From Siderastrea siderea (Eukaryota; Cnidaria; Anthozoa; Scleractinia; Rhizangiidae): 64,000 nt of DNA. Made by a program: the position numbers and the translations under genes. How positions within the stretch are numbered: position 1 is the stretch's first letter; each line of letters begins with the position of its first letter. Positions 1 to 14,300 of the stretch are shown one piece after another. Under the pieces are notes generated by a model. That model did no database searches. It had not been told where the DNA came from and saw only the letters and a program-made list of their open reading frames with translations. Where the stretch lies: NCBI GenBank assembly GCA_964030785.1, contig OZ034978.1:14746453-14810452 (forward strand), read 5' to 3'.

Positions 1-441
1 GCCAGAGAGTAGCCAGTCCAGTCTTACAATCATAGCTAGCACCGATATAGTTCCATGTTCTTGGACGAAGTCCGCGAGTCCTCAGAACGAAGGCGCCTTT
101 GCCAGATCGCCGCACGAACTTCACATACAGCGTCCTTTGTCTGATGACCCACAGGCTCACGCCGGATCCCCGTGGTCTGTAGGAAAATATTGGTCCGCCA
201 CTTTCGGGGTAAACCCACGCCAGAAGGGTGATCGAGTTCCTAGTGTCGATACCCCCGTTGTTAGGAAAATACGTATAACTGCTACGACGACCGGAAAAGT
301 AAAATGAACCCCTCGGAAAACCATCTGGTCCACTAGCAAGACGTACACCCCTGGAACGTCCGGGTTGGTTTTTCCTTGGACCAACGTCGCGTCCTTGAGT
401 TTTGCTGTTAAGTGGGTACAATGCAACGGCACGTGGTGGTC
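1..441 (-). CDS. Gene A LamG9 domain (truncated by window edge)
   Basis: The exon starts at 441 after acceptor ccacag: PPRAVALYPLNSKTQGRD, GPDGFPRGSFYFSGRRSS, FPNNGGIDTRNSITLLAWVY, GSGVSLWVIRQRTLYVKFVR, then WNYIGASYDCKTGLATLW up to the window edge. An unusual Cys (YDCKTG) replaces the usual Glu/Gln/His. About 70 residues of the domain lie outside. Confidence 0.83.
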
Positions 442-3400
442 CTGTGGAAATAGATCGATTTATTTTCATTTCGCTGTTCAAATGAAGGAGATTGAATTTC
501 AGGTGATAAGTGAATCCCTTAGGAACTCTAAAGTAAGTTACAATGTTGAGGAAACTGTTATTTTAGGAAACAAGTCTTGGAAGCAAAAATTGCATCGGGG
601 AAACAAAAACACACCTCGTGAGAAAACAATTGTTTGCACAGTTATGTTTCCATCTTAACACACGAATATAACTACAGAAAATAACCAAGTGAAGTCCAAA
701 ACAAAATTATCACGGCTAGGAACTTACTTGTTGGCGTTGGAATAGTGGCTGAAAAGGAAAGAGAAATGTTTTCAGTTTAAACCATACAAATATCAGTCTC
801 TAGCTATTCACTCCTCTGTCATACGCTTTCGTTGTTAATCTAGTGTTCCTTGTTTGGTCTCAGTGATCAAGATTGACGTAGTCAAGGTCATGTGATACGC
901 CTTTTTTTTTGTTTAGGGCTTTGCTCTTCATCAGTGGGCACAAAATGAGCCTTGAATGTTGTTTCCCCACCTAAGGAGCTTAAAGGTCCTCCACTACTTG
1001 CCGGAGTAGAAGGCGTAGGGAATGAAGAACATTCGGAGTCCAATTAAGACCCACTGGCCAAAAAAATATGTGCGTTCGTCTGCAGAGATTTCTTGCTATG
1101 GGAATCTTTGAATTAAATATCAACAACCACAACTGCTCACATAGGGAATAAAGAGCAGGGAATGGGAATGAAGAACATTCGCAGTCCAATTAGGACCCAC
1201 TGGCCACAAAAAATATGTGCCTTCTTCTGTAGAGATTTCTTGTTATGGGAATCTTTTAATTAAATATCAACAACCACAACTGCTCACATAGAGATAAATG
1301 ACACGACAGTGACCTTTAGATCGCACTACAAATATGATATTTTGTACAGTTAGAGCTATCAAATTTGAAAAGAGCTACTTTCCAGAACCTTTTATGCGTT
1401 TTATCAACCAGTAGACTAAAAGGATAGCACGAGATAATCTCAAGCATGGGCACATAGATTGAACCGGACTCGTAACGGCACTTCCATCTTAAAGTAACTA
1501 ATACTGTACACAACGTGAAGTGAAACTTACGTCTAGGCGTTGGTTTAACAGGTTGACATACTTTCTCCTTAATAGCTTTAACCACTTTGCCAAGGCGACT
1601 AAAACCAGCAGTAAATATATTGAGGGCGCTTGAGGCAATTAGCTGCAACTGACTCCTTCTGTAACCAGAACCGACACCCAAGGAGAATATTTCCACCCCA
1701 TCTCTCCTGAGCCTTGATGCAGGTCTTCGCACACGGTCCGAGGAGGCGCCATCGGTTATGACAAGCAGAGCCCGTTTGCGTCCACGCATGGCTCGCCGGC
1801 GGAAGAGCCGTCTTCTAGCATTACGTAAGGCCCTACCAATGTACGTACGGCGTCTTCTGTATCGGTACCTGTTAAAATGAAAATAAATGTTGGTTCCTTG
1901 GCTTCAATTGTTCTCTGAGGTAACATTACCACTTTTGCACCTAGGCGAGAATAGGTTGTAGTGTGACTGGGTTAAAATATGGCAGACATCGCAGGACTGA
2001 GATTGGGATCAGAGAAGAAGATGTGCAGTGACTGTAGAATCAAATATCAAATCTGCCAAGCTTTGGAATCAACAGAAATCAGAGTTTTAGATCAGTGATG
2101 GAAAGATATACTTCGCCGTGACGTTTTGGCTGAGGAGGTACGAATTGTCTTCTGATCTCCTCAATTTTTTCTTGAGACGATTTTCACGAAGTCGTTAAGA
2201 AGAGAGATACGGAAGGGGATGTTAAGAATAAATGAGGATGGGTGGAGGAGCTGTTTGAAAGGCTATTGATCTTAGACAAACCTGATGCGGCCAATCGCTC
2301 TCACAACTTGTGTTCGTGAACTGTATCTGTTGAAGCCAAATATGACTCTTGATCGAGAATGGAACACCATCACACCAACTCTAGTTTCTCGTGTAGACAG
2401 CGGAAAGAAGCTGACAAAGGACTTCAGAAAGTCAGTGACCTTTCGGAAGTTCTTTCGCCCGACACTCCGAGAGGCATCGATAAGAATACCAAGGTCCACG
2501 CGAGATCTACAAACTGAAGAGTAAGGCACAAACTAGAGTAAGGTACCTCTGTTTCGTTGTTAAGACTGTAGCGGAAATAAATACAGGCTTCGTTAGATAA
2601 GCAGAGGGCAAACAAGAAGATCGCTTGTCTGAACATAGGTTAGAGATTTTAAGTCCCGATGACATGCGGCGAGACACTTAAAACGATGGGATGCGATAGT
2701 TGCCATTAAATGGAGGGACATGCAACAAATGCTAAAAAGCACATTTGACCGCTTACCCAAGTGCGCCAATGTGCAAACTTCTAGTTACTACAGTGCAAAA
2801 ATATATGCGATATTTTACCTGGTGATGGAGTCGGTGGAAGAGTAGGAACTGAAAAGAAAGCAAAATCCATAATTGAGTAAAATTGTTTTTGGAAATTATA
2901 TATTGCTTGCCACAATAATAAGCGACTATAATACTTACATCTCCACGATTTCATTTCAGCTCATTTAAATAGACTTCTAGATTTATGTAAGAATCCACGT
3001 AGATTAATAGATCAGAATCATTGAACGTAACACGCGAAAGAGACTATGGAGTTATATACATCTAGTCATCCCCTTTCTCCTTTGTTTCGTTTAATACTGA
3101 CTTTTACACTTCGTTTGATAGAATGAAAGAAGATTTTATCTTTCAAATAAAAATCAATACGTAGAGCAGTTGATCCCGGCTAACACTCAACATGACTATA
3201 ATACTTTAAAATGTACAAAATAGCGACTACAAGACCACAATAAACAAAAAGCAGCACTAACTTGGACGGAAGCATTTCTTCTGTAGTGCAACAATCTCTG
3301 GTCGCGTGAGTGCCACGTTGAAGATCTGCAAACAAGCCAGTCGTCCACGAAACACACGACGACTTCCCGGCCTCTTACCAATGATTATAGGGTAATTAGT

Positions 3401-6400
3401 GGCAAGCCCATTCCTGAACTTCCCAACGTTTCGCTGCGCCACTGGATATCTATTAATAAACAAGGTTGCCAAACCAGTCCGGTGGTTATACGTAGCTGCA
3501 ATGTAGTTCCACGTCCTTGGCTTAAGCCCGCGACCAATCAGCGGCTTCACCCTACGGCCAGACCTTTTTCGTGGCATCAACCGGAAGTAGAGTTGGTTCA
3601 GACGCGTTATCCATAGATGCACGCCCCATCCCTTTGGATTGAAATGGACTAAAGGTCCTGGAGCTTCCGGGAACACCCAGAATATCATCGTCAACGAATA
3701 ACGCGTGTCAAGACAACCGTTGTTGGGAATGATAGCATAGCTTATTCTTCTTCGTCCCCTTATTCTCGTTACCCCAGGGAAGAAGTAAGCCCCCTGTGGG
3801 TGTCCGTCAGGTCCTGTGATAAAGGAAACCCCTACAAGTCGTGCTGATGGGTTCTTGTACTGGCTAATGTCTCCGCCTCTTACGGCGCTAGTGAAGCCAT
3901 AGGTGGCCACAGCTCCCCTGGATAAAATCACTGAAGGAAAAAAAAGTTTTAACTTGTAGTCTATGTAGAACCAATTACAGCAAAAAAAGAAATGGTTGTG
4001 TGAAACACTGATACCCGTCCTACAAGGAGAAACCAGTGAAAGAACGCGCGCTTACGTTTTCTTGAGTGAGGTGTACAATGTAAGTGCACTGAAGGAAACA
4101 AAATGACAGGGTGTACAAGTACTTGTTCAACTCTGCTTCTAATCAACTCAACTTAACAGTCGCTCTTTCACGTCATGTGGGCTAGTAGTTAGATTCCACG
4201 CCTGGGAAAATAAGTGGCGAAGCCCGAAAACGAGCGGGAAGGCTAGAGCATGCCACCCTGAACTGGCGGTCACCATTAGCTACGTCACGAGGATTTTGCT
4301 ATTTTAGGTCAATTCTGTGCTGAAATCATTACCTAGTGCCTTTACTCGTACACAAAGTGCTCCTGTAGTATTATGAAGAAGATATCAAATGAATTTTATC
4401 AGCGACAGCTAACCATTATTTTTTGGTGACTTTTAAGAGCATAGCATCAAGGCTTGAAAAAATTGGCCCAATTATTTCAAGTTTTCAAACCCTTGCCATC
4501 AGTAGCAACAGAAGACAGGAAACAGTTTCAGTGCCGTAAGATAGTCTTAAATAAAAAAGCTAGACCATTATTTTTGGAATTCAGTTGATGCGAAGACACT
4601 TTTAGCTTTTTAAAAATATACTAAAATAGTGTGAGTCCCTTTACAATACGAAGTAACAAATACCATCTGGTAGAGCGTGGGATAATTGATTACTTTACAT
4701 CTCAACAAAGAAACGTTTTGACAGAAACGTTATTCTCTCAGAGAAAGTCATATCAATATATAACTGCAGGTACAGAAAATCTCGTTTGTCTTACCTGGAG
4801 AATGACACATCCTGTCCTTGACAGTCCTTACAATGCTCATCAAGCTACGACTATTCACAGAAAACACGTGATACCGGTCGGTAGAAATCTTCCTCAAATA
4901 GTTCACACTAACACGACCGACTCCCACAGTATACACCTCTACTCCCACAGCATGCAGGATCCTTGCTGGCCGGATCACATTATCACGTGACGTACCGGTG
5001 GTGACAAGGATGAGCACCCTTCTGCGACCACACTTAGGCTTGCGGCGGAAGAGGTACCTCTTAGTGTACAGGAGAGCTTGAGCTGTTCTCCTTCTTCTTC
5101 CACGCAGAAGCCTCAGTCTTCCGACTTCACGGTAAACCTGCGCCCTGCTGTGAGATCTACGGAAGCCGAACACAAGTCGCTGCCTTGAAGCGAATAAAAC
5201 CAAGCCTATTCTTGTTTGTGTCCTCTGGACGTCGAAGCGTCTCACTGTCTCCTTTACGTATTCGATGATGCGTAGAAACGTCGCTCTTCCGACTTGTCTG
5301 GATCCATCGATGAGAAAGCCGAGATCAATACGGGCTCTGCATACTAGTGATTAGGAGAAAAGGATTTCAGACTGGGAAAATTGAAGTTTAAGACGGAGTG
5401 GAAACGACAAACTAAATTGCAACCAAAAATAAATCACCTGGTTTGATCAAACAACATCGTGGATGTATTATTGTATAAAACGTTTATACTCACTTCTTGG
5501 AGGTGGAGTTGGTGCTGGAGTTGGCGGTGGTTTCGTGGGCGGTGGTCCTTCAATTAAAACCATACTTGTTTCATGATTGTCAGACTTTCATTAGATTTAA
5601 CCAGTGTCTCAAATAGAACGAACACGCCAAAAAAGAGAAGGCAACAAAAAGTTAAACGAGCGAGGACTGGAAAAGGACGCCGGGGGTAGTCCCTTTCTCT
5701 TCACTCGCCAGTCGCCGTAGTCTCTTTCCTAAATCCCTGCTCATTTATATTTTGCGCTTACTTTCTCTTTCTTGCGAGTTCCCACTATGTTGATTTTGCA
5801 GGATAAACTCTTGTGCCTTTTAATATCAATTACGAAACACCTTAAAGGGATTTCAGTGTTCCAGGAACGTCATAGCCATTTGCTTTTTGGCAAATATGAT
5901 GGATAGGAATACCATTAAACTCTCGGATCAATGGTCCATTTTCAACTTCACCGAGACCACTGGATTAAGGGACAAAATACGCATTTCTACAGGGTTAGCC
6001 TCAATCTCAAGTAAAATATTCACAAATACTAGTGACAAGATAAACTATTCACAACTCTGTGTATTGTTTCATTTCAAATTTTAGCAATTTATTGCTGGTA
6101 TTTGTGAGTATTTTATCTCAGATTGGGAGTAACCCTGCAAGAATACGTCCTTAGTGTTTTTATTCAGCGGTTGGTGATCTCAAAACTAGATTATTTAACG
6201 TGCACAGTTTTAACTACACAAGGACAATGTGAAATTTTCAATAACAATAATTGGTTAGATTAAACCTCCATATTGTATATGTACAATATCATTCATCTTA
6301 CCTGGCAGGAAACACTTTCTTTTGGCTTCAAAAACTTGCTTTCTGTTTAAGGCAACACTATAGAGCTGCAAACAGAACAGCCTTCCTCGGAGATATCTTC

Positions 6401-9400
6401 GACTTCTCCTGGTTGCACCCATTCGAATTGGATAGTTGGTAGATAGACGTATTGTACCCAACCGACGCCTTGCCACCGGCTGTGAGTTCACCCACAACGT
6501 AGCGATGCCACTCCGCTCATCATATGTAGCACCGACGTAATTCCACGCTCGGTACTTGAGCCGCATGCTTCTCACAGGCTTGGTCATGCGTCCATTGCGG
6601 CGTACAAAGCGCGCGAAAAGTTCCCGCCGACCAGTCGTCCACAGGTGCACGCCAAATCCATTAGGGTTGTAATTGACAATAGGGCCTGCAAGCCCCTCAT
6701 GGTACACCCAGACCAAGATGGTTATAGAGTACCTGGCGTCCAGACTCCCCGTGTTAGGGATTTCCACGTAGCTGGTCCGCTTTCCGTAGAATATACTGGA
6801 ACCGTCTCGGCGACCGTCAGGTCCTGGGCCGTATCTAACGCCTACAACTCGTGCGCTTGGGTTCTTTCTTCGACTGATGTCTCGTCCACCTCTCGGCCGA
6901 TCAAGTGGATAGACGGCCAAGGTTCTGGGTAGAGGTACTGTTTTTAACAGAAAAACGTCAATCATAGAATAAATGCATGGCTGAAATGACATATCCTGTA
7001 CCAATAACAGAACGGGCCACTTCCTAGTTGCCTCAGGTTTCTTTATTAAAGTAAGGCGGTAGGCCTAGTCTGGTGCGAAACATTCACACGAAAACGAGCT
7101 TTTTGCCTTTATAATATAGGCTTAAACCTGTGCTCGCTCTGGTTGGCCAGAAACCATGCTTTATCAGATTATAAAACAAGGATTTGCCTTTTATATTTGT
7201 TTATTTGTTGACAAAAAGAATATCATTTCAGCTTGAAGATTGTTCGTTCTGATTATGTACAGCCACTAATGTTGTGATATGAAGCCTCGACATTGAAAAC
7301 AGGGGCTTTCTTCCTAAATTCCACAAGGGTTTGCTGTGAGCCTCTGCGTCACTGAGACAATTTTAACAAAGGATATGTAAGTAAAGATTGGTTAATGAAA
7401 AGCTCTGCACCAGCACTGCAATCAGTAAAGGGGCGAAAGGCAACTATGAAATGGACCAGTTTCTCTGACTATTGAACACGGTACAACATAAATAAAAATA
7501 ATTAATAAGAAAAAATTATAGGAAATCACTTACCTCTTGGCGGTGGTGCTAAAAATAAAATGAGTAAACGAGGTTAGTAAATAATAAACAAACCGACATG
7601 AGGTTAACCTTTTAAGCCCTAACAGTGACGAAAATGAAATGTTTCTTTACGCCATCACTGCTTGTTCAAACATTCAAGCGAGGAGACCAAAGGAAACAAT
7701 CACCAAAGATAAGATGTCTTGAAGGGTTAAGAGAGATGTAATATTTAGCAGCATATCACGAGCATGGGATAAAGACAAAAATTGGGTCCCCAATGGTAAC
7801 CCATGACCTTCCGTGCACCGGTCGGATGCTCTGACCAGTGAGCTTAAGGTAGACTCGTGGCCAGGTAGGTAGGTCATATTTCCTTGTTTCATTGTGAGAA
7901 GCGTTCTACCTACTGCTAGGATATTTCGTAACCGTAATTAAAATTTATGATTTCTCTTTGTCTATTCCACATAAGGTTGATGGCACACCCAAGTTAACTG
8001 CAGTTACAAAAGCCTTGTCTTTGTCATTCAATGAAATACTGATCGATCTTTTGTTTTGTATATAGAGGCCCTTTTGATGATATGGTTTGGAATGAAAACC
8101 GGAGCATTAAAAGTTGATTAGAATTGCAATAATTAACAGAATACTTCAATCGTTAAACGTTCAGCTTAAAAAATCACACGAAATAATGAAACTACATTCT
8201 CTCTTTGATGATGACTTACGCAAGGGTTACCAGATTTGAAACGTCGGTCACCGATAACAGTCCTTTCCAGGACTACACTCACGCGGACGATCAGACACAA
8301 TCTACTCGTGACATGACCCCTGGCTTCAAAACATTTCACATCACTGCTACATTCACTATCTTGGTACCTTTGGCGCTTCTCACACAAGTTTAGGGGGGAA
8401 AGCCCTGGCACCGTCGCTAAGACGAAAATCACATTACAGTGAACTTACTTGGTATCCGCTGACAAGCTTTGGTTTTAATCTGCTTTATTACTCGTGCCAG
8501 CGATCTGAACGACACTGTAAATACATGACTGCTATCGGAAGCTATCTGTCTCAGCTGAGATTTCTTGTATCCTCGTCCAATTCCAAGCACGAACACCTCA
8601 CAGCCAGTACCGCGAAGACGGCGAGCTGGCGCGCTTACTCTGTCTTGGGATATGCCATCGGTAAGGACTACAGCCACTCTTTTTCGACCCCGTGCGGCTC
8701 TCCCCCTGTTGATAAGATAAGATAGGAGATGGTTGGTGATGTGTTATCGTTAAAACGATTGGATGATGTGTAGATAAAACCTTGAGTTGACTGTTTACAC
8801 GATTATGTCACACAGTAATTTCATGCGGTGAAGTAAACTGGGACGTTTTAGAGGTAAAGTGTCGTAGTTGAAGCAATAGGAAGTGTCTAAAAAATTTTGT
8901 ACAAAAAAAAAATAAATAAAAAATGGAATTATTAATTTCTAATAGCTAAGTTGTTACAGCATCCGTTGATTGTGCAGCAGGTCGTGGTTTCGACTATCGC
9001 CGGAGACTCAGACTACCTTTTTTGTAGTGCCACTGCTCATAATAAACTGGATTAGTTTACACGACCGAACTTAACATTTACGGTTCTTCTTTTTGTCATT
9101 TTGCATATTAATATTATCCCACGCTCGTGACAAACTGAATATTCCATCTTTCTCATTTCTTTCCAAGCTTAAAATTTACCATCTTTCTTTCTTTTTTCTC
9201 ACACACGGTGTTTCGACATTGCTGATCCTAGCAGTATGCAGGACGAGTGTCACAACGAACTCAGTAAATATGGCCACGCTCGCCACGAGTCTCCCAGTAG
9301 CTCAGTGGTTAGAGCGCCCGACCGGTGTACGGGAGGTCATGGGTTCGATTCCCGTCGGGGACTCAGATGTTTTTCTTTGTCCCACGCTCGTGACAAACTG

Positions 9401-11304
9401 AATATTCCATCTGTCTTATTTCTTTCCGAGCTTAAAATTTACCATCTTTCTTTCTTTATTTGCATATTATTGTTGGCAATCACATCGTAAGCGATCACTC
9501 CTAGAAATCTTCTTATCTTAGACAACACGCACTTTACAGAACCTTTACCAGATTCAACGTTTTAGAACTTGGAAAGAACGAAATCTTCATTACCTGTAGA
9601 GGTACCGTGTGGCAAATGACAGTGCTCTTCCGATCCTGGTGCCTCCTCGAGGGTACCGCAGGTTATCAATAACCCTTAAGATGGCGGCCCTGGTGTAGTA
9701 TCTGTTGAAGTTGAATATGGGTATGGGTCGGCTCGCGTACATTATGACACCAATGTGGGTTTCTCGGCGAGAGATGGGGAAAAAGCTAACCAGGGACTTG
9801 ACGAAGTTCAGCAGCCGGCCAAAGTTTCCCCGGCCGTAACGTTCAATACTTGAGGAGCCATCAATGAGAAAACCCAAATCCAGGGCAACTGCACAAACTT
9901 AAGATATGGATAACAAGAAGGACCATTACTTAGATCTTGTATACTTGATAATAAAATAACTGCAGGCGTCTTATTGGCTTCACTACGGTGAAGGGTATAG
10001 CCATTGGTCAGTATTTTCGCCTCAGTAGTCAATGATTATTTATTCTCGTTTTAGAAGGAGGCCGTCGTTGAGCGAAAGAATGAAGCGAGATGTGGATGGG
10101 TATATCAGGGAGATTCCAACTTCTTCCCATATTTTAGGAACGATTATGTCAATGCAAGTCTTGGGCACATTCCGAAAATGTACGTGCATGTTGCTTGATT
10201 TTGTTCTTTACGTTTCTTCATTTGGGCTACTATGGAGGGAAATTATTGCACTCCAAACTGAACTCTTCTTAGTGAACCATCAAGATCCTTAGCAGTCCAC
10301 AGTTAATCGTATTCTCCTTTTAATAGTTGTACCTGTTGATAATTATTGAGCAAACTATTCAACAAACCTGGTCTCGGAGTCGTTGGGGTTACGGGTGTTG
10401 TAGGCCGAGTAGGTACTGAAAATCGATCAAAAACCGTATTAGAGTTGGCGAATTGGCTAATTACCAGACTTCACAGCTGCGAAACAGGCTTGAACGTAAG
10501 GAAGATCGTTGGATAAAACTGCATTTTAGATCAATTATGGAAATGGAGAATACATCTTGGTATGTAAAATACTGCTGCTCACCTGGTCTGAAACACTGTG
10601 TCTTCTTGGCGACAATCTGAGCTCGCGACAAGGCTACGTTGTATACCTGTAAACACGCTATACGTCCACGGAAAACGCGAGTATCCCCAGGCCTCCGGCC
10701 AACGACAACAGGATAATTAGTAGCCAGGCCCAATGCGAATCTTCCGACATTTCTCTGAGAAACCGGAAGTCCATTCACCCAAAGAGTCGCAAGTCCTGTG
10801 CGGTGATCATACGTGGCGCTTACGTAGTTCCAGGTGAAGGGCTTAATGCTTTTACTGGTTAGCGGCTTCACCCTCCGGCGCGAGCCTTGCCTTGGCATTA
10901 ACCGGAAGTAGAGCTCATTTGGGTGAGTCAGCCAAAAATGGACTCCCCATCCTTTGGGATTATAGTGCAGTATGGGTCCAGGTTTTTCCGGGTACACCCA
11001 AACAATGATTGTTATGGAGTAGCGAGTGTCCAAACAGCCGTTGTTAGGGATCAAAGCATAGCTCCCTTTTCCCCGTCGCCTTTGTCTCCCAGGGAAATAA
11101 TAGGCCCCCTGTGGATGTCGATCGGGACCTTGAATGAGTGAGACGCCAACAAGTCGGGCTGCTGGATTCCTGAACCTGCTGACGTCACTTCCCCGTGACG
11201 CGCTTGTGAATGGGTAAACCGCGACGGCTCCCCCTGATATGATAACTGAAGATAAAGGAGAGTCACGTTAAAAGTGCAACAATGTAACGAAAAAGGGAAT
11301 GAAC

Positions 11305-11342
<38 letters not shown>

Positions 11343-14300
11343 TTTATCCAGGGAGCCCACTCGCCTTGGCGGTTTTCAGTGGGGCCCTGCAAATTATAAT
11401 AAAAATAAAAAATTAAAAACTAAGAAAAGAGATAAAAATTGATATTACAATACAAAACTAATTTTAAAATACTTTAACAATTAAATAGGGCATAATTTAC
11501 AAAGTTTTAAGCTTTGCCTTAAAGGAAGACAATGATTTGCTGTTTTTAATGTCATTGTCTAGGATGTTCCAGTCCTTAGAGGCTTGATAAATGAAAGTTT
11601 GCTTGCCCCAACTGGTACGCACGCGAGGAAGGTGTAAATCATTGCTTCTGCGAGTTTGATAAGAATGAAAACTACTTCTGATATATCAAGAGAGAACATT
11701 CGCACAAAGAAAAATGGCGTAGCAATTGGTCTCTGACCATGCAACGTTTTTCCAACAACCTCTGCGACCTTTCATTTTTACGCTACTGGCGAAAGTTTCA
11801 GGGTGTTGTTTGTTTCTCAACATTTCCAAACATGAAATATGGATTTTTTTCCCTAGTTTCAAGTGTGGAAAATCGAAGGGAAGAAAGAGTAAAGCAACAG
11901 CGTTTTCTGTTATCCGCTCGTGGCCTATTAAACTGATATATTTACCTGGCCAGCTGCAAATCCTGTCCTTGATTATCCGTGTGATTGATACCAGTCTCCT
12001 CGCAGCGACATTAAACACATGTCTTGACCCCGTGGCAATCTGCAGCAGTGATTGCCTCCGCACTCTTCCAATACCAATCGCGTATATTTCAACGCCAGAG
12101 GCAAACAAACGCCTTGCGGGACGTCTTACTCTGTCACGTGACTCCCCGGTTGTCAAGACGATCAGAACCTTCCTTCGACCGCAGCGTGACCTGCTTCTGA
12201 AGAGATACTGTCCTGTGTAGGTTAAGGCTCTTCCCAGGTATCTAACGCCCCTACCTCTCAGTTTCATCCGCTCCACAACTCTGTAAATTTGTACTCGAGC
12301 GTAGGTTCTTCCAAAACGCATGACAAGTGTGGGTCTAGAGGTGTATTGGACGATGCCGATTCTTACTCTTGTGCTAGAGACTTCAAATCGTCTGACCGTC
12401 TCCTTGATGTACTGCAGAATCACACGGGAGCTGAATCTGGCAGGCGATGCATCAACGAGGAAGCCGAGATCAATTCGTGCTCTGCAAACTAAGTGAGGTC
12501 AGAAAACCAAATTAGTCTTGGCTGTCATACTGATAAGCCCGAACTAGTAGCACCACAACAAGCGCTTTTTTATAGCTGTTACAGGATTTGCTTGTCAACA
12601 CGCATCAGGGTTCTGGCCAAATCTATACGCACATTGTGGCATTTGCTTCAGTTAGTTTCTTTTTCACTACTATGGTTTTCGATCTGTCTGTTTATTGATT
12701 GATTGATTCCTTCCTTCCTTCCTTCCTACCTCCCTCCCTCCCTCCCTCCCTCCCTGCCTTCCTTCATTCATAATACGGTACAAATAACGTCTTACCGCGT
12801 GGAGGTGGTGTCGGGCGAGGGGTTGGTGGTGTCGGCGGTGGTGGTGGAACTGCAAGGAAATTTGTGTTAAAGATATAAACCACTGTAAATTGAAACTATG
12901 CCTTGGTGTTAATACGTGTTACAGCTAAGCTGGATGAAATGTCAGGTGTAATAGGCATTGATCTCCATTATTACGTTTTCATTTGCAAAACCACAAGCGC
13001 GGCAGGGTGCTTTTTCAGAGGGCCTAGAAAGGGAGCTCGGCATAACAGCTAACACGAAAATTTTAGGCCATTTAACAGCTAACAGTAAAAATATTCGCTG
13101 TAACAGTTAAAATAAATAGCTGAATAAAAATTTGCACAAAAATCGAGATAATGGCCTTTTTTCGCATGTTAATGGCAATTTCACCAGTAACATCACTTCT
13201 GCAGTTTCAGTTATCTATTTTCTCGTTTTATTTAGTATCTAGAATGTTGTAACACTTAACTGTAATTTCATATATAACAGTTAACAACAAAAATTCGGGC
13301 TGTATAACACTTAACAGTAAAAAATATATGGCCCATAATATCTCACAGTAAACCCCATCTAGGCCCTCTTTTTAGAGTACAAGGCACACGTGGGGCGACA
13401 ATAAAGTTTTCTGTATTTCACCCTAATCAAGAACTTAATATCCTTCTTCAACAGATTCATTGTTAAATAATTTATTATCATAAATAAAAAAAATTAACAA
13501 ATAAATATTGGCTTTGGTACTTCAACTAAAACTAAACAGAATAGATGGAAAAAGCATCAGTATATCTGAAAATAACCGGAAATAAAACCCAACCTGGTAA
13601 AAAGCACTTTCGCTTGGCCTCGTCAATTTGTTTCCGGTTGAGCGCCACACTGTAGACCTGCGCACAAAAGAGTCTTCCACGGAAGTAACGCCTGTCTCCA
13701 ACACGAGCACCAAGCCTTATGGGGTAATTTGTTGACAACTGTATACGGCCTATCCTTTTGTAGGCCACTGGTCTCGAGTTAATATACAGCGTCGCTATGC
13801 CTGTTCTTTCGTCATACGTTGCACCAACGTAATTCCATGCCTTGTAATTTATTCGTCGGCTTCTAATTGCTGTTATAAAACGCCGCGAGCGCCTCACGAA
13901 GCGCACGAAAAGTTCGCGTCGTCCAGTCATCCATAAATGGACGCCAAACCCTCGTGGGTTGTAATTGAAGATAGGGCCGGATACACCCTCGTGGAACACC
14001 CAAATAAGAATGGTTATGGAGTATCTAGCATCCAATCGTCCAGTGTTAGGGATTTCAACATAGCTGTTTCTTCGGCCAGAGAACTGTAACGATCCATCCC
14101 GGCGGCCGTCTGGACCGAGGGCAGGACCCACACCCATTAGAGTTGCTGTAGGGTTTTTACTTCGGCTGATGTCTTTTCCTCGTCGTACTCCATCCAATGC
14201 ATACACGGCTAGAGTTCTCGGAAGAGGAACTGCAAAAAGATAACATCTTTTTAGACTAGAGGAAAGAGACAACTTAAACTTACACTGCTCTCATCACGTC

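Noticed and set aside
157..432. Open frame on the minus strand over LamG9
   Set aside because: It is out of frame with the clear LamG sequence of the same strand.
9289..9363. Functional tRNA gene (Thr-like anticodon GGT)
   Set aside because: Anticodon stem and acceptor mismatches plus a repeated non-tRNA tail indicate a SINE head.
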